The notes under the pieces are model-generated. The model did not search any database, was not told where the DNA came from, and worked only from the letters and a program-made list of their open reading frames with translations. From NCBI RefSeq assembly GCF_013359775.1, contig NZ_JABMCI010000048.1, positions 1 to 64,000 of the forward strand: 64,000 nucleotides of DNA. Direction: 5' to 3'. Positions within the stretch are counted from its first letter, which is position 1. Each line of letters opens with the position of its first letter. Source of the stretch: Cellulomonas humilata (lineage in GTDB: Bacteria; Actinomycetota; Actinomycetes; Actinomycetales; Cellulomonadaceae). The position numbers and the translations under genes were made by a program. This document shows positions 1-9,358 of the stretch, in pieces.

Positions 1-746
1 CCACCGGCCCAGCTGGGCCCGTCGCGGCGCGGCGCGGGCGCGGGCGGCGACTGCGGGGTCGGGGTCGCCCGCTCCTGCGGGGCCGGGCGGCTGGCAGGGG
101 GCGTCGGTGCCCAGCCCCCGGTACTGCCCGGTGCACTGGGACCGGCAGGCTCGGCGGAGCGCTGGCCCCACTGAGCGGGAGCCGTCGACGCCGGGGCGGG
201 ACGTGAGGTGGCGGGGCCGCCGGACGTCGCTGCCGCGGGACGGGAGGCGGCCGGCGATGCCGGAGCGGCGGGGCCGGGACGCTGGGCGGGCGGCGCGGTG
301 GGCGCCGGAGCGGCGGGACGCTGGGCGGCGGCCGGTCGTGAGGTGGCGGGTGCGCCGGTGGGCGGCGCCTGACGCGGCGGGGTCGCAGCAGGCGCGGCAG
401 GACGGCTGGGAGCGGCGCTCGGCGCGGGCGCCGACCACGTCGGGGTGCCCGCGCCCGACGTGCCGGGGCGAGCGCTGGTGGGGTCGAGGGCGGTGTCGCG
501 GATGGACCGGCGGGAACGGCTGGAGTCGGTGGGCTGCGGCGCGGTGGGAGCGGTGCCGCGCGCGGGCGTGTCCTCGGCCCCCACGCCGCGCATGGCACGG
601 CGGGACACCTGGCCGGCCGTACCGGCGCCACCCGGAGTCGCCGGACCTGCCGCAGACCCTGCGTCGGGTGCGGCGGCCGAGACGTCGCCCGTCTCGGGGT
701 TGCGATGGAGCTCGCGGCGACGACGCCGCTCTCCCGGTTCACTCAT
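1..746 (-). CDS. Pro/Ala-rich protein downstream of nadD, 3' end outside window
   Basis: An open frame with no stop runs from an ATG at 746 to the window edge (248 codons visible). Its ATG overlaps the nadD stop by 4 bases (ATGA), so translation is probably coupled to nadD. The N-terminus is basic ([15 protein letters not shown]). Residues from about 100 on are low-complexity Pro/Ala/Ser/Thr with repeated RPAAP/RPGPAAP-like units, which predicts disorder. No membrane segment or catalytic motif is visible in this part. A protein of unknown function commonly sits between nadD and rsfS in related actinobacteria (general knowledge, not checked). The C-terminal part that would decide its class is missing. 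It could be a membrane or wall-linked protein with a disordered cytoplasmic head, but nothing here proves that. Confidence 0.6.
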   Translation of the reverse strand, partial: MSEPGERRRRRELHRNPETGDVSAAAPDAGSAAGPATPGGAGTAGQVSRRAMRGVGAEDTPARGTAPTAPQPTDSSRSRRSIRDTALDPTSARPGTSGAGTPTWSAPAPSAAPSRPAAPAATPPRQAPPTGAPATSRPAAAQRPAAPAPTAPPAQRPGPAAPASPAASRPAAATSGGPATSRPAPASTAPAQWGQRSAEPAGPSAPGSTGGWAPTPPASRPAPQERATPTPQSPPAPAPRRDGPSWAG

Positions 747-1354
747 GACTGACCTCGATACAACCTGTGCTTGGCGATGTACTGGACGACCCCGTCGGGG
801 ACGAGGTACCAGACCGGCTGCCCGGCGTGCTCACGTGCGCGGACGTCGGTCGAGGAGATCGCCAGGGCGGGGACCTCCAGGACGTGGACGCGATCGCCGG
901 GGAGCCCGTCGACCGACAACGCGTGCCCGGGACGGGTGACCGCCACGAACTGCGCCATCGAGAAGAGCTCCTCGGCATCCTTCCACGTCAGGATCTGCGC
1001 GATGGCATCCGCACCTGTGATGAAGAAGAGTTCGGCGTCCGGGCGGGCCGTCTTGAGGTCGCGCAGGGTATCCACGGTGTACGTCACACCCGAGCGGTCC
1101 ACATCGACCCGGCTCACGGTGAACCGCGGGTTCGACGCGGTGGCGATGACGGTCATGAGGTACCGGTGCTCAGGGATGGTGACGTCCTGGTGGAGCTTGA
1201 ACGTCGGGCGGCCGGTGGGGACGAAGACGACCTCGTCGAGGTCGAACCGTGCGGCGGCCTCGCTGGCCGCGACCAGGTGGCCGTGGTGGATGGGATCGAA
1301 CGTGCCACCCATGACACCGACCCGGCGCGGGATCGAGCGTGGCGGTTCCGTCAT
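743..1354 (-). CDS. nadD: nicotinate-nucleotide adenylyltransferase
   Basis: 203 residues, the usual NadD length. It transfers AMP from ATP to nicotinate mononucleotide to make deamido-NAD in NAD synthesis. The nucleotidyltransferase signature [11 protein letters not shown] is at residues 16-26 (the HxGH catalytic loop) and the second nucleotide-binding motif ISSTDVR is at 166-172; both are intact. It lies 26 bp after a tiny membrane-protein gene downstream of proA, and its stop overlaps the start of the next gene. It therefore probably belongs to the same transcription unit as proA. Confidence 0.96.
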   Translation of the reverse strand: MTEPPRSIPRRVGVMGGTFDPIHHGHLVAASEAAARFDLDEVVFVPTGRPTFKLHQDVTIPEHRYLMTVIATASNPRFTVSRVDVDRSGVTYTVDTLRDLKTARPDAELFFITGADAIAQILTWKDAEELFSMAQFVAVTRPGHALSVDGLPGDRVHVLEVPALAISSTDVRAREHAGQPVWYLVPDGVVQYIAKHRLYRGQS

Positions 1355-1380
1355 CGGTCCGGTCCCTGACTGGTCGTCGG

Positions 1381-1533
1381 TCAGTGGCGCGTCCCGACGC
1401 TGCGGAAGGCGAACGTGATCAGCAGCATCGCGACGAGGCCGACGAACGCGCCGATACCGAACACCACGGGCGGGAAGGGGAGCTCGTTGCCGTGCTCGGC
1501 GGCCTCAGCAGCGGCGATCAGGGCAGCATGCAC
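1381..1533 (-). CDS. small single-pass membrane protein (50 aa)
   Basis: A GTG at 1533 is preceded by GGAGG at 1540-1544 with 6-nt spacing, which decides the start over upstream alternatives. The product is 50 residues: a short N-terminal part, one hydrophobic segment of about 22 residues ([21 protein letters not shown]) and a basic tail (RSVGTRH). This predicts an inner-membrane mini-protein with its C-terminus inside. Similar short membrane peptides occur between proA and nadD in related actinobacteria (general knowledge). Function unknown. The good ribosome-binding site and the clean fit between proA and nadD support a real gene. Confidence 0.7.
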   Translation of the reverse strand: MHAALIAAAEAAEHGNELPFPPVVFGIGAFVGLVAMLLITFAFRSVGTRH

Positions 1534-1588
1534 GTCGTTCCTCCAGGGGTGGTCGAGAGCCAACAGTGTCGCACGAGGGACTGTGCCC

Positions 1589-2899
1589 TCAGGGTCGGAC
1601 GTGCCCGTCGCCGTGCACGATCCACTTGGTCGTCGTGAGCTCGCCGAGGCCCATCGGCCCCCGTGCGTGCAGCTTCTGCGTGGAGATGCCGATCTCGGCG
1701 CCGAGGCCCAGCTGACCGCCGTCGGTGAACCGCGTCGAGGCGTTCACCATGACCGCCGCCGAGTCCACCTCCGCGACGAACCGCTCCGAGGCCGCGAGGT
1801 CCCGCGTGATGATCGCCTCGGTGTGGCCCGAGCTCCAGGTGCGGATGTGGTCGAGCGCCTCGTCGAGCGAGTCCACCACCCGGACGGCGAGGTCGAGCGA
1901 CAGGTACTCGGTGGCCCAGTCCTCGTCCGTGGCCGGCACGCAGTCGGCCTCGTCGGGGGCGAGCGCGAGCGTCGTCTCGTCGCCGTGGATCGTCACGCCC
2001 TCGTCGGCCAGCATCGCGAGGGCGACCGGGAGGAACTCGTCGGCGACCGCCTGGTGCACCAGCAGGGTCTCGGCGGCGTTGCAGACCCCGACGCGCTGCG
2101 TCTTGGAGTTGAGCAGGATCGGGATGGCGACGGCCAGGTCCGCGGTCTCGTCGACGTAGACGTGCACGTTGCCCACCCCGGTCTCGACGACCGGCACCGT
2201 GGACTCGCGCACGACCGTCTGGATCAGGTCCGCTCCCCCGCGGGGCACCAGCAGGTCGACCAGGCCGCGGGCGTGCATCAGCGCGACCGCACCCTCCCGG
2301 CCCCACGCGTCGATCGACTGCACGAGCGCGCCGGGGAGCCGTTGCGCGACGAGCGCCCGGGACAGGACGCCGACGATGACCTCGTTGCTCGCCGCCGCGG
2401 CCGAGCCGCCGCGCAGGATCACCGCGTTGCCGCTCTTGAGCGCCAACCCGGCCGCATCGACGGTGACGTTCGGGCGCGCCTCGTAGATCATGCCGACGAC
2501 GCCCATCGGCACCCGCACCTGACGCATCCGCAGGCCGTTGGGCAGCGTGGAGCCGCGGACGACCTCCCCCACCGGGTCGGGCAGGGCGGCCAGCTCGCGC
2601 AGGGCGTCGGCGATGGCGACGATGCGCTCGGGCGTGAGCGCGAGGCGGTCGAGCAGCCCGGCGGACGTGCCGTCGGCCCGGCCACGCTCCAGGTCCGTGG
2701 CGTTGGCGGCGACGATCTCGTCCGTGGCCGCCACGAGGGCGTCGGCCATGCCGCGCAGCGCGGCGTCCTTGGTGGCGCGGGTGGCGGTGGCCAGGGCGCG
2801 CGACGCGACCTTGGCCCGCTCGGCGACCGCGCGGACCTGCGCGACGACGTCCGAGGTCTCGACGGCGTCCTGCACCGGCTGGTCGAGCGAGGTGGTCAT
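1589..2899 (-). CDS. proA: gamma-glutamyl phosphate reductase
   Basis: 436 residues, full length for ProA. It reduces gamma-glutamyl phosphate to glutamate semialdehyde with NADPH in proline synthesis. The catalytic cysteine lies in [11 protein letters not shown] at about residue 273, and the C-terminal signature [15 protein letters not shown] is complete. The chosen ATG (2899-2897) overlaps the stop of the upstream LLM monooxygenase gene by 4 bases (ATGA), and no good Shine-Dalgarno precedes it. Its translation and transcription therefore probably depend on the sulfur-type genes upstream. ProB, its usual neighbour and pathway partner, is 34 kb away at 37367-38515. Confidence 0.95.
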   Translation of the reverse strand: MTTSLDQPVQDAVETSDVVAQVRAVAERAKVASRALATATRATKDAALRGMADALVAATDEIVAANATDLERGRADGTSAGLLDRLALTPERIVAIADALRELAALPDPVGEVVRGSTLPNGLRMRQVRVPMGVVGMIYEARPNVTVDAAGLALKSGNAVILRGGSAAAASNEVIVGVLSRALVAQRLPGALVQSIDAWGREGAVALMHARGLVDLLVPRGGADLIQTVVRESTVPVVETGVGNVHVYVDETADLAVAIPILLNSKTQRVGVCNAAETLLVHQAVADEFLPVALAMLADEGVTIHGDETTLALAPDEADCVPATDEDWATEYLSLDLAVRVVDSLDEALDHIRTWSSGHTEAIITRDLAASERFVAEVDSAAVMVNASTRFTDGGQLGLGAEIGISTQKLHARGPMGLGELTTTKWIVHGDGHVRP

Positions 2900-4017
2900 C
2901 GAACCAGGGTAGTCCCGGTGCCCACGCCCTCCCGCTCGGCGACGCCACGGTGGACGAGCGGGATCACGTGCTCCCCGAGCTCGACCGCGTCGGCGATCAG
3001 GTCGTAGCCGCGCAGCCCGAAGATCTCGAAGCCGAGGTCGACGTAGTCCAGCAGCGCCTCGGCCACGGTCTCGTACGAGCCGACCAGCGCGGTCGCGCTC
3101 GTCGGCAGCCCACCCGCCCCGGCGACCGTGGGCGTCCACAGGGCGCGGTCGTGCCGCTCCCCCGACGCGGCCAGCTCGGCCAGCCGCAGGTTCGCGGTGT
3201 TCTCGGGCAGCCTTCCGGGCTCCCGGGGCGCCTCCGTGAGCGTCCGGACGGTGCGCGGTGCCGCGAGCTCGTCGATCCGTGCCCGGATCGCGCGCGCCTT
3301 GGCCCAGGCCTCGTCGTCGGTCGGCGCCACGATCGGGCGGAACGCGATCTGGAGCCGTGGGGTCGGACGCCCGGCTGCCGTCGCGAGCGACGAGAGCAAC
3401 GCCACCTGGTCGGCCGTCGCGGCGAGGGGCTCACCGAAGAACGCGAACACGTCGGCGACGCGCGCACCGACCTCGAGGGCCCGTCGCGACGCCCCGCCGG
3501 CCGAGAGGCCCGGGCGGTGCGACGACCGCGCACGCAGGAGGAAGTCCTCCGTCCGGTAGTACGGCCCGGCGTGGCTGAAGGGCGCGTCGGACGTCCACGA
3601 CCGGAGCAGCACGTCCGCGTACTCACCGAGCCGGTCGTAGCGCGCGTCCTTGTCCAGGTCGTCGCCCTCGGCTCGTTGGTCGCTGGTCAGGCCGCCCGCG
3701 ATCAGGTGCACGGTCACCCGGCCACCCGAGGCGGTGTCGAGCGTCGCGAACGTCTTCGCCGCGAACGTCGGCGCCGACACGTTCGGCCGGTGCGCGACCC
3801 GCAGCCGGATCCGGTCGGTGTGCGCGGCCGCCCATGCCGCGGCCTGCGCCGGGTCGGGCCCGTCGGAGGCGTACGGGAACAGCACGTGGTCCCAGCCGTG
3901 CTGCTCGTGGGCGCGCGCGATCTCCCGCGTGTAGCCCGGGTCCCACACGGGTCCGACGAGCGGGGTGGTCTCCGTCGACGGGTTGCCGTAGCCGGCGCCG
4001 AGGAACTCGACGGGCAC
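2896..4017 (-). CDS. LLM-class flavin-dependent monooxygenase (SsuD/alkanesulfonate type)
   Basis: 373 residues, GTG start. This is a bacterial-luciferase-like TIM barrel expected to use reduced FMN and O2, supplied by a separate reductase. Visible family features are the N-terminal strand with [11 protein letters not shown], the [20 protein letters not shown] segment, [13 protein letters not shown] in the flavin phosphate region, and [12 protein letters not shown]. The pattern resembles SsuD-like alkanesulfonate monooxygenases more than NtaA. It is separated by 1 nt from the preceding LLM gene and overlaps proA by 4 bases, so it is the last dedicated sulfur gene of the unit. Exact substrate unknown. 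Confidence 0.85.
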   Translation of the reverse strand: MPVEFLGAGYGNPSTETTPLVGPVWDPGYTREIARAHEQHGWDHVLFPYASDGPDPAQAAAWAAAHTDRIRLRVAHRPNVSAPTFAAKTFATLDTASGGRVTVHLIAGGLTSDQRAEGDDLDKDARYDRLGEYADVLLRSWTSDAPFSHAGPYYRTEDFLLRARSSHRPGLSAGGASRRALEVGARVADVFAFFGEPLAATADQVALLSSLATAAGRPTPRLQIAFRPIVAPTDDEAWAKARAIRARIDELAAPRTVRTLTEAPREPGRLPENTANLRLAELAASGERHDRALWTPTVAGAGGLPTSATALVGSYETVAEALLDYVDLGFEIFGLRGYDLIADAVELGEHVIPLVHRGVAEREGVGTGTTLVR

Positions 4018-4018
4018 G

Positions 4019-5125
4019 TCAGACGCTCACGAGCCGGTCGAGGCCCCGCGCGCGGCCGGCGTCCTGCGGCCCCCACAGGGTGGTCGACACCTCGGCGCGG
4101 ACCAGCGGCACCACCTCCTGCGCGAAGCGGCGCAGGACGTCCTGCTGCTGCTCGTACGGGAGCACGGGGTTGAGCGAGACCGACTGCAGGTCGTGCCCGT
4201 ACGAGCGGTGGTAGTCGAGGATCTTCTCGGCCACCCGCTCGGACGAGCCGACGAGGGCGGGCCCGCGCTCGACCGCGTCCTCGATGTGCGTGAACGACGA
4301 CACCTTGCCCGGCCGCGTCTCACCGACGTGCTTGGCGGCCATCCGCGCGGCGAACCCCTCGTACACCGCCCGGTACTCCTCGGTGGCCTGCTCGGTCGTG
4401 TCGGCCAGGAACAGCCCGCCCGAGCCGGAGCCGACGTAGCCGACCGACGGGTCGAACCCGTTGATCTCCAGCTGCTCGCGGTACCGGTCGATGAGCACCT
4501 TGTAGTTCTCCCGCGGCTGCAACGCGTTGGCGGACACGATCGGGTCGCCGTGCCGCGCGGCGAGATCCACGGCGATCGTGCTGGTGGCCGACCCGTGCCA
4601 GATGCGGAACGGGCCGTCGTACGGGCGCGGCAGCGTGGTCGCGTCGGTCAGCGGGGCGTGGAACCGGCCCTCCCAGTCCACGTGCTCCTCGCTCAGCAGC
4701 CGCCGCAGCAGCCCATAGTTCTCCTCGAGGTAGTCGTACTGGTGGGCCAGCTCGAGGCCGAACAGCGGGAAGTGCTTGTCCTCGTTGCCCTTGCCGATGA
4801 CGATCTCCAGCCGCCCGCGGGACAGCACGTCGATCGTGGCGTAGTCCTCGGCCACGCGGACCGGGTCGAGCAGGCTGAGCACCGTGACGCCGGTGCTCAG
4901 CAGGATCCGGTCGGTGGCCTGCGCCAGCGCGCCGAGCAGGACGGTCGGCGACGAGGACAGGAAGTCCCCTGCGTGCCGCTCCCCCACCGCGAAGGCGTCG
5001 AGCCCGAGCTCCTCGGCGAGCACGGCGGTCTCGACGACGCGCTCGAGGCGGGTGGACGGGTCGAGCAGCTCGCCGGTCACCGGGTGGGGGCCGTGCGGGA
5101 CGATGTCGAGGACCTGGAACTTCAC
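4019..5125 (-). CDS. LLM-class flavin-dependent oxidoreductase
   Basis: 368 residues, GTG start overlapping the stop of the tandem GNAT gene (GTGA). Features of the luciferase-like fold are GLDAFAVGERHAGDF near residue 40, the ATDRILLSTGVTVL strand, DVLSRGRLEIVIGKGNE around 100-120 and a C-terminal HRSYGHDLQSVSLNP segment. This form is close to the short, single-component LLM group that includes YtmO/CmoO of Bacillus subtilis (family-level recognition only). Next to M20 amidohydrolase and acetyltransferase genes, oxygenation of an N-acetylated S-substituted cysteine is a reasonable guess, but the substrate is not shown by the sequence. Confidence 0.83.
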   Translation of the reverse strand: MKFQVLDIVPHGPHPVTGELLDPSTRLERVVETAVLAEELGLDAFAVGERHAGDFLSSSPTVLLGALAQATDRILLSTGVTVLSLLDPVRVAEDYATIDVLSRGRLEIVIGKGNEDKHFPLFGLELAHQYDYLEENYGLLRRLLSEEHVDWEGRFHAPLTDATTLPRPYDGPFRIWHGSATSTIAVDLAARHGDPIVSANALQPRENYKVLIDRYREQLEINGFDPSVGYVGSGSGGLFLADTTEQATEEYRAVYEGFAARMAAKHVGETRPGKVSSFTHIEDAVERGPALVGSSERVAEKILDYHRSYGHDLQSVSLNPVLPYEQQQDVLRRFAQEVVPLVRAEVSTTLWGPQDAGRARGLDRLVSV

Positions 5126-6138
5126 GAGCGTGCTCCTTGCGTCAGGGGTGCGAGGTCGTAGCCGAAGGCGAGCAGGGTGCCGCCGTGCACGACGCGGGTC
5201 TCGCGGTCGGGCAGGCGGACGAATCCGAGCCGGTGGTAGAGAGCGTGCGCGCCGGTCATCTGCGGGCCGGAGTTCATCACCACGCGCTCCAGGCCGCGCT
5301 GCCGGGCGAGCGCGAGGACGTGCTCGGTGAGCAGCACCCCGATGCCGCGCCGGCGGGCCGCGGGGTCGACCGCGAGCAGGCGGAAGTCGAGCTCCCCGGG
5401 GCGGCCGAGGTCGGAGATGTGCTCGCCCGGGCGCGGGGTGGCGACCGTGCCGAGCAGCTCGCCGGTCGCCAGGTCCTCGACCACCCAGACCTCGTGCTCG
5501 CGGGCACGAGAGGCGACGTCGGCCAGCGAGGCGCGGTAGTCGGCGGGCAGGTCGTAGTCGTGGCCGTAGGCGTCGACCGACAGCTGCGCGACGCGGTCGA
5601 GCTCGTGCGGCGCGATCAGCCGCACGCGCAGCCCGGTGCGATCGAGGTCGTAGACGAACACGGCCAGGCGGCCGATCCCCCGGGGCACGACGACGGTCTC
5701 GCGCTCGACCGCGCGCTCGAACCCGAGCCGGTGGTAGAGCCGCTGCGAGGCGACGTTGCGCGGGCCGGTGTCGAGCACGAGCGCGCGGACGCCCCAGGCG
5801 CGGGCCCGGGCGATCGACTCGGCCACGAGCGCGGCGCCGACGCCGCGGCCGCGCGCCTCCGGGCCGGTGGTGAGGAGCCGCACCTCGGCCTCGTCGTGAC
5901 GCGCCTGGCGGGTGTAACCGGTGCCCGGCCGCAGGAGGCTGAGCGTGCCGAGCAGCCGGCCGTCCTCGACCGCCACGAGCAGGTCGCCCGCGGCCGCCCG
6001 CCCAGGGGTGTCGCGCAGCAGGCGCAGGCGCTCCGGGTCGGTGGTCGGACCGTACGGGCCGGCGCCGAACCCGCGCTCGGTCAGCTCGGCGACCGCCTCG
6101 AGCTCGTCGTCGCGGGCGGTCCGCACCTGCACGCTCAT
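5122..6138 (-). CDS. tandem GNAT acetyltransferase (two domains)
   Basis: 338 residues made of two complete GNAT domains. Each has the acetyl-CoA pyrophosphate loop: EARGRGVGAALVAE in the first half and AARRRGIGVLLTEH in the second. Both halves also keep the C-terminal YHRLGF strand (LYHRLGFERA and LYHRLGFVRL). The halves look like an internal duplication and both loops are intact. Overlaps the ATP-grasp gene upstream and an LLM gene downstream by 4 bases each. In this setting it may N-acetylate a cysteine derivative, with the M20 enzyme removing the group later; that is inference from gene content. Confidence 0.85.
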   Translation of the reverse strand: MSVQVRTARDDELEAVAELTERGFGAGPYGPTTDPERLRLLRDTPGRAAAGDLLVAVEDGRLLGTLSLLRPGTGYTRQARHDEAEVRLLTTGPEARGRGVGAALVAESIARARAWGVRALVLDTGPRNVASQRLYHRLGFERAVERETVVVPRGIGRLAVFVYDLDRTGLRVRLIAPHELDRVAQLSVDAYGHDYDLPADYRASLADVASRAREHEVWVVEDLATGELLGTVATPRPGEHISDLGRPGELDFRLLAVDPAARRRGIGVLLTEHVLALARQRGLERVVMNSGPQMTGAHALYHRLGFVRLPDRETRVVHGGTLLAFGYDLAPLTQGARS

Positions 6139-7103
6139 GGTGTCTCCCTCTCGAGCAGCGACCCCAGCAGCCGCGCCACCTGCCGCGGACCGGACCGGGG
6201 CGCCACCGCCTCGACCGCCGCGTTGTAGTTGGTGTTCGTGTTCACGTCGTAGGTGACCACCCGACCGTCGGCGGCCTCGATGAGCTCGACGCCCGCCACC
6301 TCGATCCGGTGCGCGGCCAGGAACGCGACGTAGCGGCCGACCGGCAGGCCGTCGACGTCCTCACGCAGCGAGAAGATCTGCTCACCGGGCTCGGGCGCGC
6401 GCAGCGCCCCGGGCGGCGCGACCGGCCGACCGTCGGGGCCGACCGCGCAGGCGTCGGCGGGGCACAGCTGGAACCCGCCGGCGGTGGTGTCGGCACGGAT
6501 CGCGTAGACCAGCTCCCCGCCCACCAGCTCGACGCGGGTGATCGTGCCGTCGGCCGGCTGGACGTACTCCTGCAGCAGGGTGATCCCGTCCACGGGCTCC
6601 TCGAACGCCGGAGACGCCACGTGCTCGGCGAGCTGGTCCGCGTCGTCGAAGCGGTGCACCCCGAGCCCCTTGCCGCCCTGGTTGTGCTTGGTGACGAACG
6701 GCCCGCCGAACCGGCGTGCTGCGGCCACGAGCCCGGCGGAGCCGATCACGGCAACCGTCCGCGGGACGTCGATCCCCGCGGCCCGTAGCGCGGTCAGCTG
6801 CGCCACCTTGCTCACCTCGAGCTCGAGGACGGACCGTCCGTTCACGGTCCGCCGGCCCGCGGCCTCGGCCCACGACAGGACCGAACGGGTGTGGTCCTTG
6901 GACAACCCGTGTCCGCGGGTGTGGCTGGACGCCGAGAAGCGCGACCAGAACACGCCCGGCGGAGGCTGCTCGTCGAGGTCCAGCACACCGCCGACCAGCA
7001 GCCACTCGACGTACGGCACGCCCTCGGCGTCCAGCGCGTCGGCGAAGGGCCCGAACCAGTCCGGGTTCTCGTGGATGGCGTAGACCACGGGCTGCTGTGT
7101 CAC
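6135..7103 (-). CDS. RimK-like ATP-grasp ligase
   Basis: 322 residues from a GTG at 7103 that overlaps the M20 stop (GTGA). The frame is open further upstream, but that part is antisense to nothing and lies inside the amidohydrolase gene, so the overlap start was preferred. ATP-grasp features: the lysine/glycine nucleotide loop VTKHNQGGKGLGVHRF around residue 145, the hinge LQEYVQ, and the metal-binding YDVNTNTNYN near the C-terminus. The family joins an acid to an amine using ATP, as in RimK, LysX or glutathione-type synthesis. The thiol context suggests a glutamyl or peptide-type ligase acting on a small sulfur compound, but the substrate cannot be read. Confidence 0.85.
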   Translation of the reverse strand: MTQQPVVYAIHENPDWFGPFADALDAEGVPYVEWLLVGGVLDLDEQPPPGVFWSRFSASSHTRGHGLSKDHTRSVLSWAEAAGRRTVNGRSVLELEVSKVAQLTALRAAGIDVPRTVAVIGSAGLVAAARRFGGPFVTKHNQGGKGLGVHRFDDADQLAEHVASPAFEEPVDGITLLQEYVQPADGTITRVELVGGELVYAIRADTTAGGFQLCPADACAVGPDGRPVAPPGALRAPEPGEQIFSLREDVDGLPVGRYVAFLAAHRIEVAGVELIEAADGRVVTYDVNTNTNYNAAVEAVAPRSGPRQVARLLGSLLERETP

Positions 7104-8446
7104 GAGAAGTAGCCCTCGACGTCCAGCACGCCCCCTGCGTCCTCGAAGTCCTTCCGGACGGCTGCGCGCAGCGCCGGATCGGACAGGTAGTCGAGCGCGG
7201 TCAGTGCGAGACCGACCGCGCCGTCGATCGCGGCCGCGTCCCCCCGCGGACCGCCCGCGACCTCGGCGAACTCGCGGGTGTGCAGCGCCACGTCCGGGTC
7301 GCTCACCGCGATCATCGGGTGGATGCCCGGCAGCCGGACGCTCACGTTCCCGAAGTCGGTCGACGCCGCGAGGATCTCCGGCACCACGCCCCCCGCCAGC
7401 ACGGTCCGGCCCCGACCCGCCTGGTGCACGGCCCAGCGCTCGGCCAGGGGTGAGTTGGTGCGTACGGGCAGCGTGAACGGCGCAGCGTCCCACACCAGCT
7501 CGGCCGTGGTGTCGGTGGCCAGCGCCGCGCCCTGGGCGATGTCCGCGAGACGCTCGGACAGGTCCTTGAGGGTCGCCGGGCTGGCGGACCGGACGTAGTA
7601 CTCGACGGTCGCCCGCTCGGGCACCACGCTCGGCCGCGCACCGCCCTCCAGGATCACGCCGTGCACGCGGTCGCTCGGCGGGATGTGCTGGCGGAGCATG
7701 GCGACGGCCTGGTAGTTCAGCGCCACCGCGTCGAGCGCGTTGCGGCCCATGAACGGGCTGGCCGACGCGTGCGCCGCGACCCCGTGGTACGTCACGCGAA
7801 GCTGGCGACGGCCCAGGAACGGGTGGTCGACGACGTCGAACCCGAACGGGTGGACCATGATCGCGGCGTCGACCCCTGCGAAGAACCCGTTGCGCGCCAG
7901 GATCTCCTTGCCGGAGCTCCCTTCCTCCGCGGGCGTGCCGAGCAGCAGCACGCGTCCGGGCAGCTCCAGCCCGTCCGCGACCGCGCGGTGCAGCGCGAGG
8001 AACGCCCCCGTCGCTGCACCCGCGATGAGGTGGTGGCCGCACGCGTGGCCCACCCCGGGCAGCGCGTCGTACTCGGCGAGGATCGCGATCGTCGGCCCGG
8101 CATCGGAGCGCGCGGCGCCGTCGTCGGGACCCTGCGCCGTCAGGCCGGCGCGCAGCGCCGTCGAGAGCCCGTGCGTCCCCACGGAGGCGGGTACCCCGTG
8201 GGCCCGCAGCAGGTCCGCGATCGCGGCCACCGAGCGGACCTCGCGGAACGCCTCCTCCGGGTGGGCGTGGATCGCGTGCGCGAGGTCGAGCACGGCCCCC
8301 TCGCCGACCTTGGCCGCCGCCCGGACGAGCTCGCGCGACGGCTCGTCGGCACCGGGGTACGCGGACGTCAACGGCACGAACGCCGCCCGTCGGCGCTCGG
8401 TGAGCGCGTGGAGCTCGTCGAGGAACGCGGTGGACGGGGTGCTCAT
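7100..8446 (-). CDS. M20D-family amidohydrolase (N-acyl amino acid deacylase type)
   Basis: 448 residues from the ATG at 8446, which overlaps the rhodanese stop (ATGA); an upstream ATG would cover the rhodanese end. M20 metallopeptidase motifs are intact: YDALPGVGHACGHHLIAG (Cys/His metal ligands) and GTPAEEGSSGK (catalytic and metal-binding glutamates), followed by the lid domain. Relatives are hippurate hydrolase, IAA-amino acid hydrolase and B. subtilis YtnL/YxeP, which deacetylate N-acetyl-S-substituted cysteines. With GNAT and LLM genes beside it, it fits the deacetylation step of an S-alkylcysteine route. Confidence 0.9.
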   Translation of the reverse strand: MSTPSTAFLDELHALTERRRAAFVPLTSAYPGADEPSRELVRAAAKVGEGAVLDLAHAIHAHPEEAFREVRSVAAIADLLRAHGVPASVGTHGLSTALRAGLTAQGPDDGAARSDAGPTIAILAEYDALPGVGHACGHHLIAGAATGAFLALHRAVADGLELPGRVLLLGTPAEEGSSGKEILARNGFFAGVDAAIMVHPFGFDVVDHPFLGRRQLRVTYHGVAAHASASPFMGRNALDAVALNYQAVAMLRQHIPPSDRVHGVILEGGARPSVVPERATVEYYVRSASPATLKDLSERLADIAQGAALATDTTAELVWDAAPFTLPVRTNSPLAERWAVHQAGRGRTVLAGGVVPEILAASTDFGNVSVRLPGIHPMIAVSDPDVALHTREFAEVAGGPRGDAAAIDGAVGLALTALDYLSDPALRAAVRKDFEDAGGVLDVEGYFS

Positions 8447-8865
8447 CCGACGGGCGCCTCGGCGGGCAGACCCGCGTCCTTCCACGCCGGGAAGCCGCCC
8501 TCGACGTGCACCACGTGGGTGAACCCCTTGGCGCGCAGCTCAGCCGCGACCGGGCCGGACCCGCGCACCGAGCCGCAGACGACGACGATCGGGGTGTCCA
8601 GCGACACGACGGGCGCGTGCCGGGTGGCGGCGGTCAGGTCGAACTCCTCGTCGATCGCGTACCGGTCGCCGACCGTCGCGCCGGGGATGGCGCCCGTGCG
8701 CGACCGGCCGGCCTCGCTGCGCACGTCCACGAGGAACGCGCCCTCGGCGACGAGCTCGGCGGCCTGCGCGGGGCTGACGACGGGCGCGAGCGCGGCGGCC
8801 TCCTCGAGGCTCAGGTGCTCGGCCGGGGCGCCGGGGCGGGAGGAGGTGTCAGAGGTGGTGGTCAC
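8443..8865 (-). CDS. single-domain rhodanese-like sulfurtransferase
   Basis: 140 residues, one rhodanese domain. The active-site loop is VVVCGSVRGSGPVA at about residues 94-107: the catalytic cysteine is present and the loop has the six-residue sulfurtransferase length (CGSVRG). DVRSEAGRSRTGAIPGA earlier matches the CH2A segment, and EGGFPAWKDAGLP is the typical C-terminal element. It likely carries sulfane sulfur as a persulfide. It sits 25 bp after the GNAT gene and overlaps the amidohydrolase gene, consistent with handling sulfur released by the neighbouring enzymes. Confidence 0.9.
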   Translation of the reverse strand: MTTTSDTSSRPGAPAEHLSLEEAAALAPVVSPAQAAELVAEGAFLVDVRSEAGRSRTGAIPGATVGDRYAIDEEFDLTAATRHAPVVSLDTPIVVVCGSVRGSGPVAAELRAKGFTHVVHVEGGFPAWKDAGLPAEAPVG

Positions 8866-8890
8866 GGTGTTCTCCTTGTCGGGGTGCGGG

Positions 8891-9358
8891 TCATGCCAGG
8901 TCCTTGGCGAAGCAGAGGCTCACCCTGTCGCCCACGTAGTCGCCGAACGGCTCGATCGCGTGCCAGCCCTCGCGCCGGTACAGCGCGACCGCCTCCGGCT
9001 GGCGGACGCCCGTCTGGAGCACGATCGTGCGCACGCCCGCATCCGCCGCCCACCCGCCGACGGCGTCGAGGAGACGGGCGGCCAGACCGAGCCGGCGGTG
9101 CGTGCCGGCCACGAAGACGCGCTTGACCTCGTGCTCCCCGTGGGCGAGGCGCAGGGACGCGGTGCCCACGGGCCGGTCGCCGTCGTACGCCACGTACGTG
9201 ACCAGGACGGAGGCGGGGTCGACGGGCACCCGCGGCCCACGGTCCGCCACCAGGTCGGCGTAGCGCGGACCCACCTCGGCGTCCATCTGGTCCCGGAGGC
9301 GGCCCGCGTGCGGGTGCGTCCACGGCACCGCCGTCAGCGTGAGTGTCGCCGCGTTCAT
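8891..9358 (-). CDS. GNAT N-acetyltransferase
   Basis: 155 residues from the ATG at 9358, which overlaps the nitroreductase stop (ATGA). The frame stays open upstream but would run antisense-in-frame through the nitroreductase, so the coupled start is used. The acetyl-CoA loop is THRRLGLAARLLDAVG with the preceding VKRVFVAG strand; ALYRREGW is the C-terminal GNAT element. It is a single compact domain. Small GNATs of this kind (SnaA/YtmI, YxeL) acetylate the amino group of S-substituted cysteines in Bacillus. That role is possible here by context only. Confidence 0.87.
   Translation of the reverse strand: MNAATLTLTAVPWTHPHAGRLRDQMDAEVGPRYADLVADRGPRVPVDPASVLVTYVAYDGDRPVGTASLRLAHGEHEVKRVFVAGTHRRLGLAARLLDAVGGWAADAGVRTIVLQTGVRQPEAVALYRREGWHAIEPFGDYVGDRVSLCFAKDLA

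Noticed and set aside
1415..3007. Long plus-strand open frames opposite proA and many other genes
   Set aside because: Arg/Gly/Val/Asp-rich translations without any family motif, caused by high GC in the frame opposite real genes. The minus-strand product (ProA) is fully conserved.
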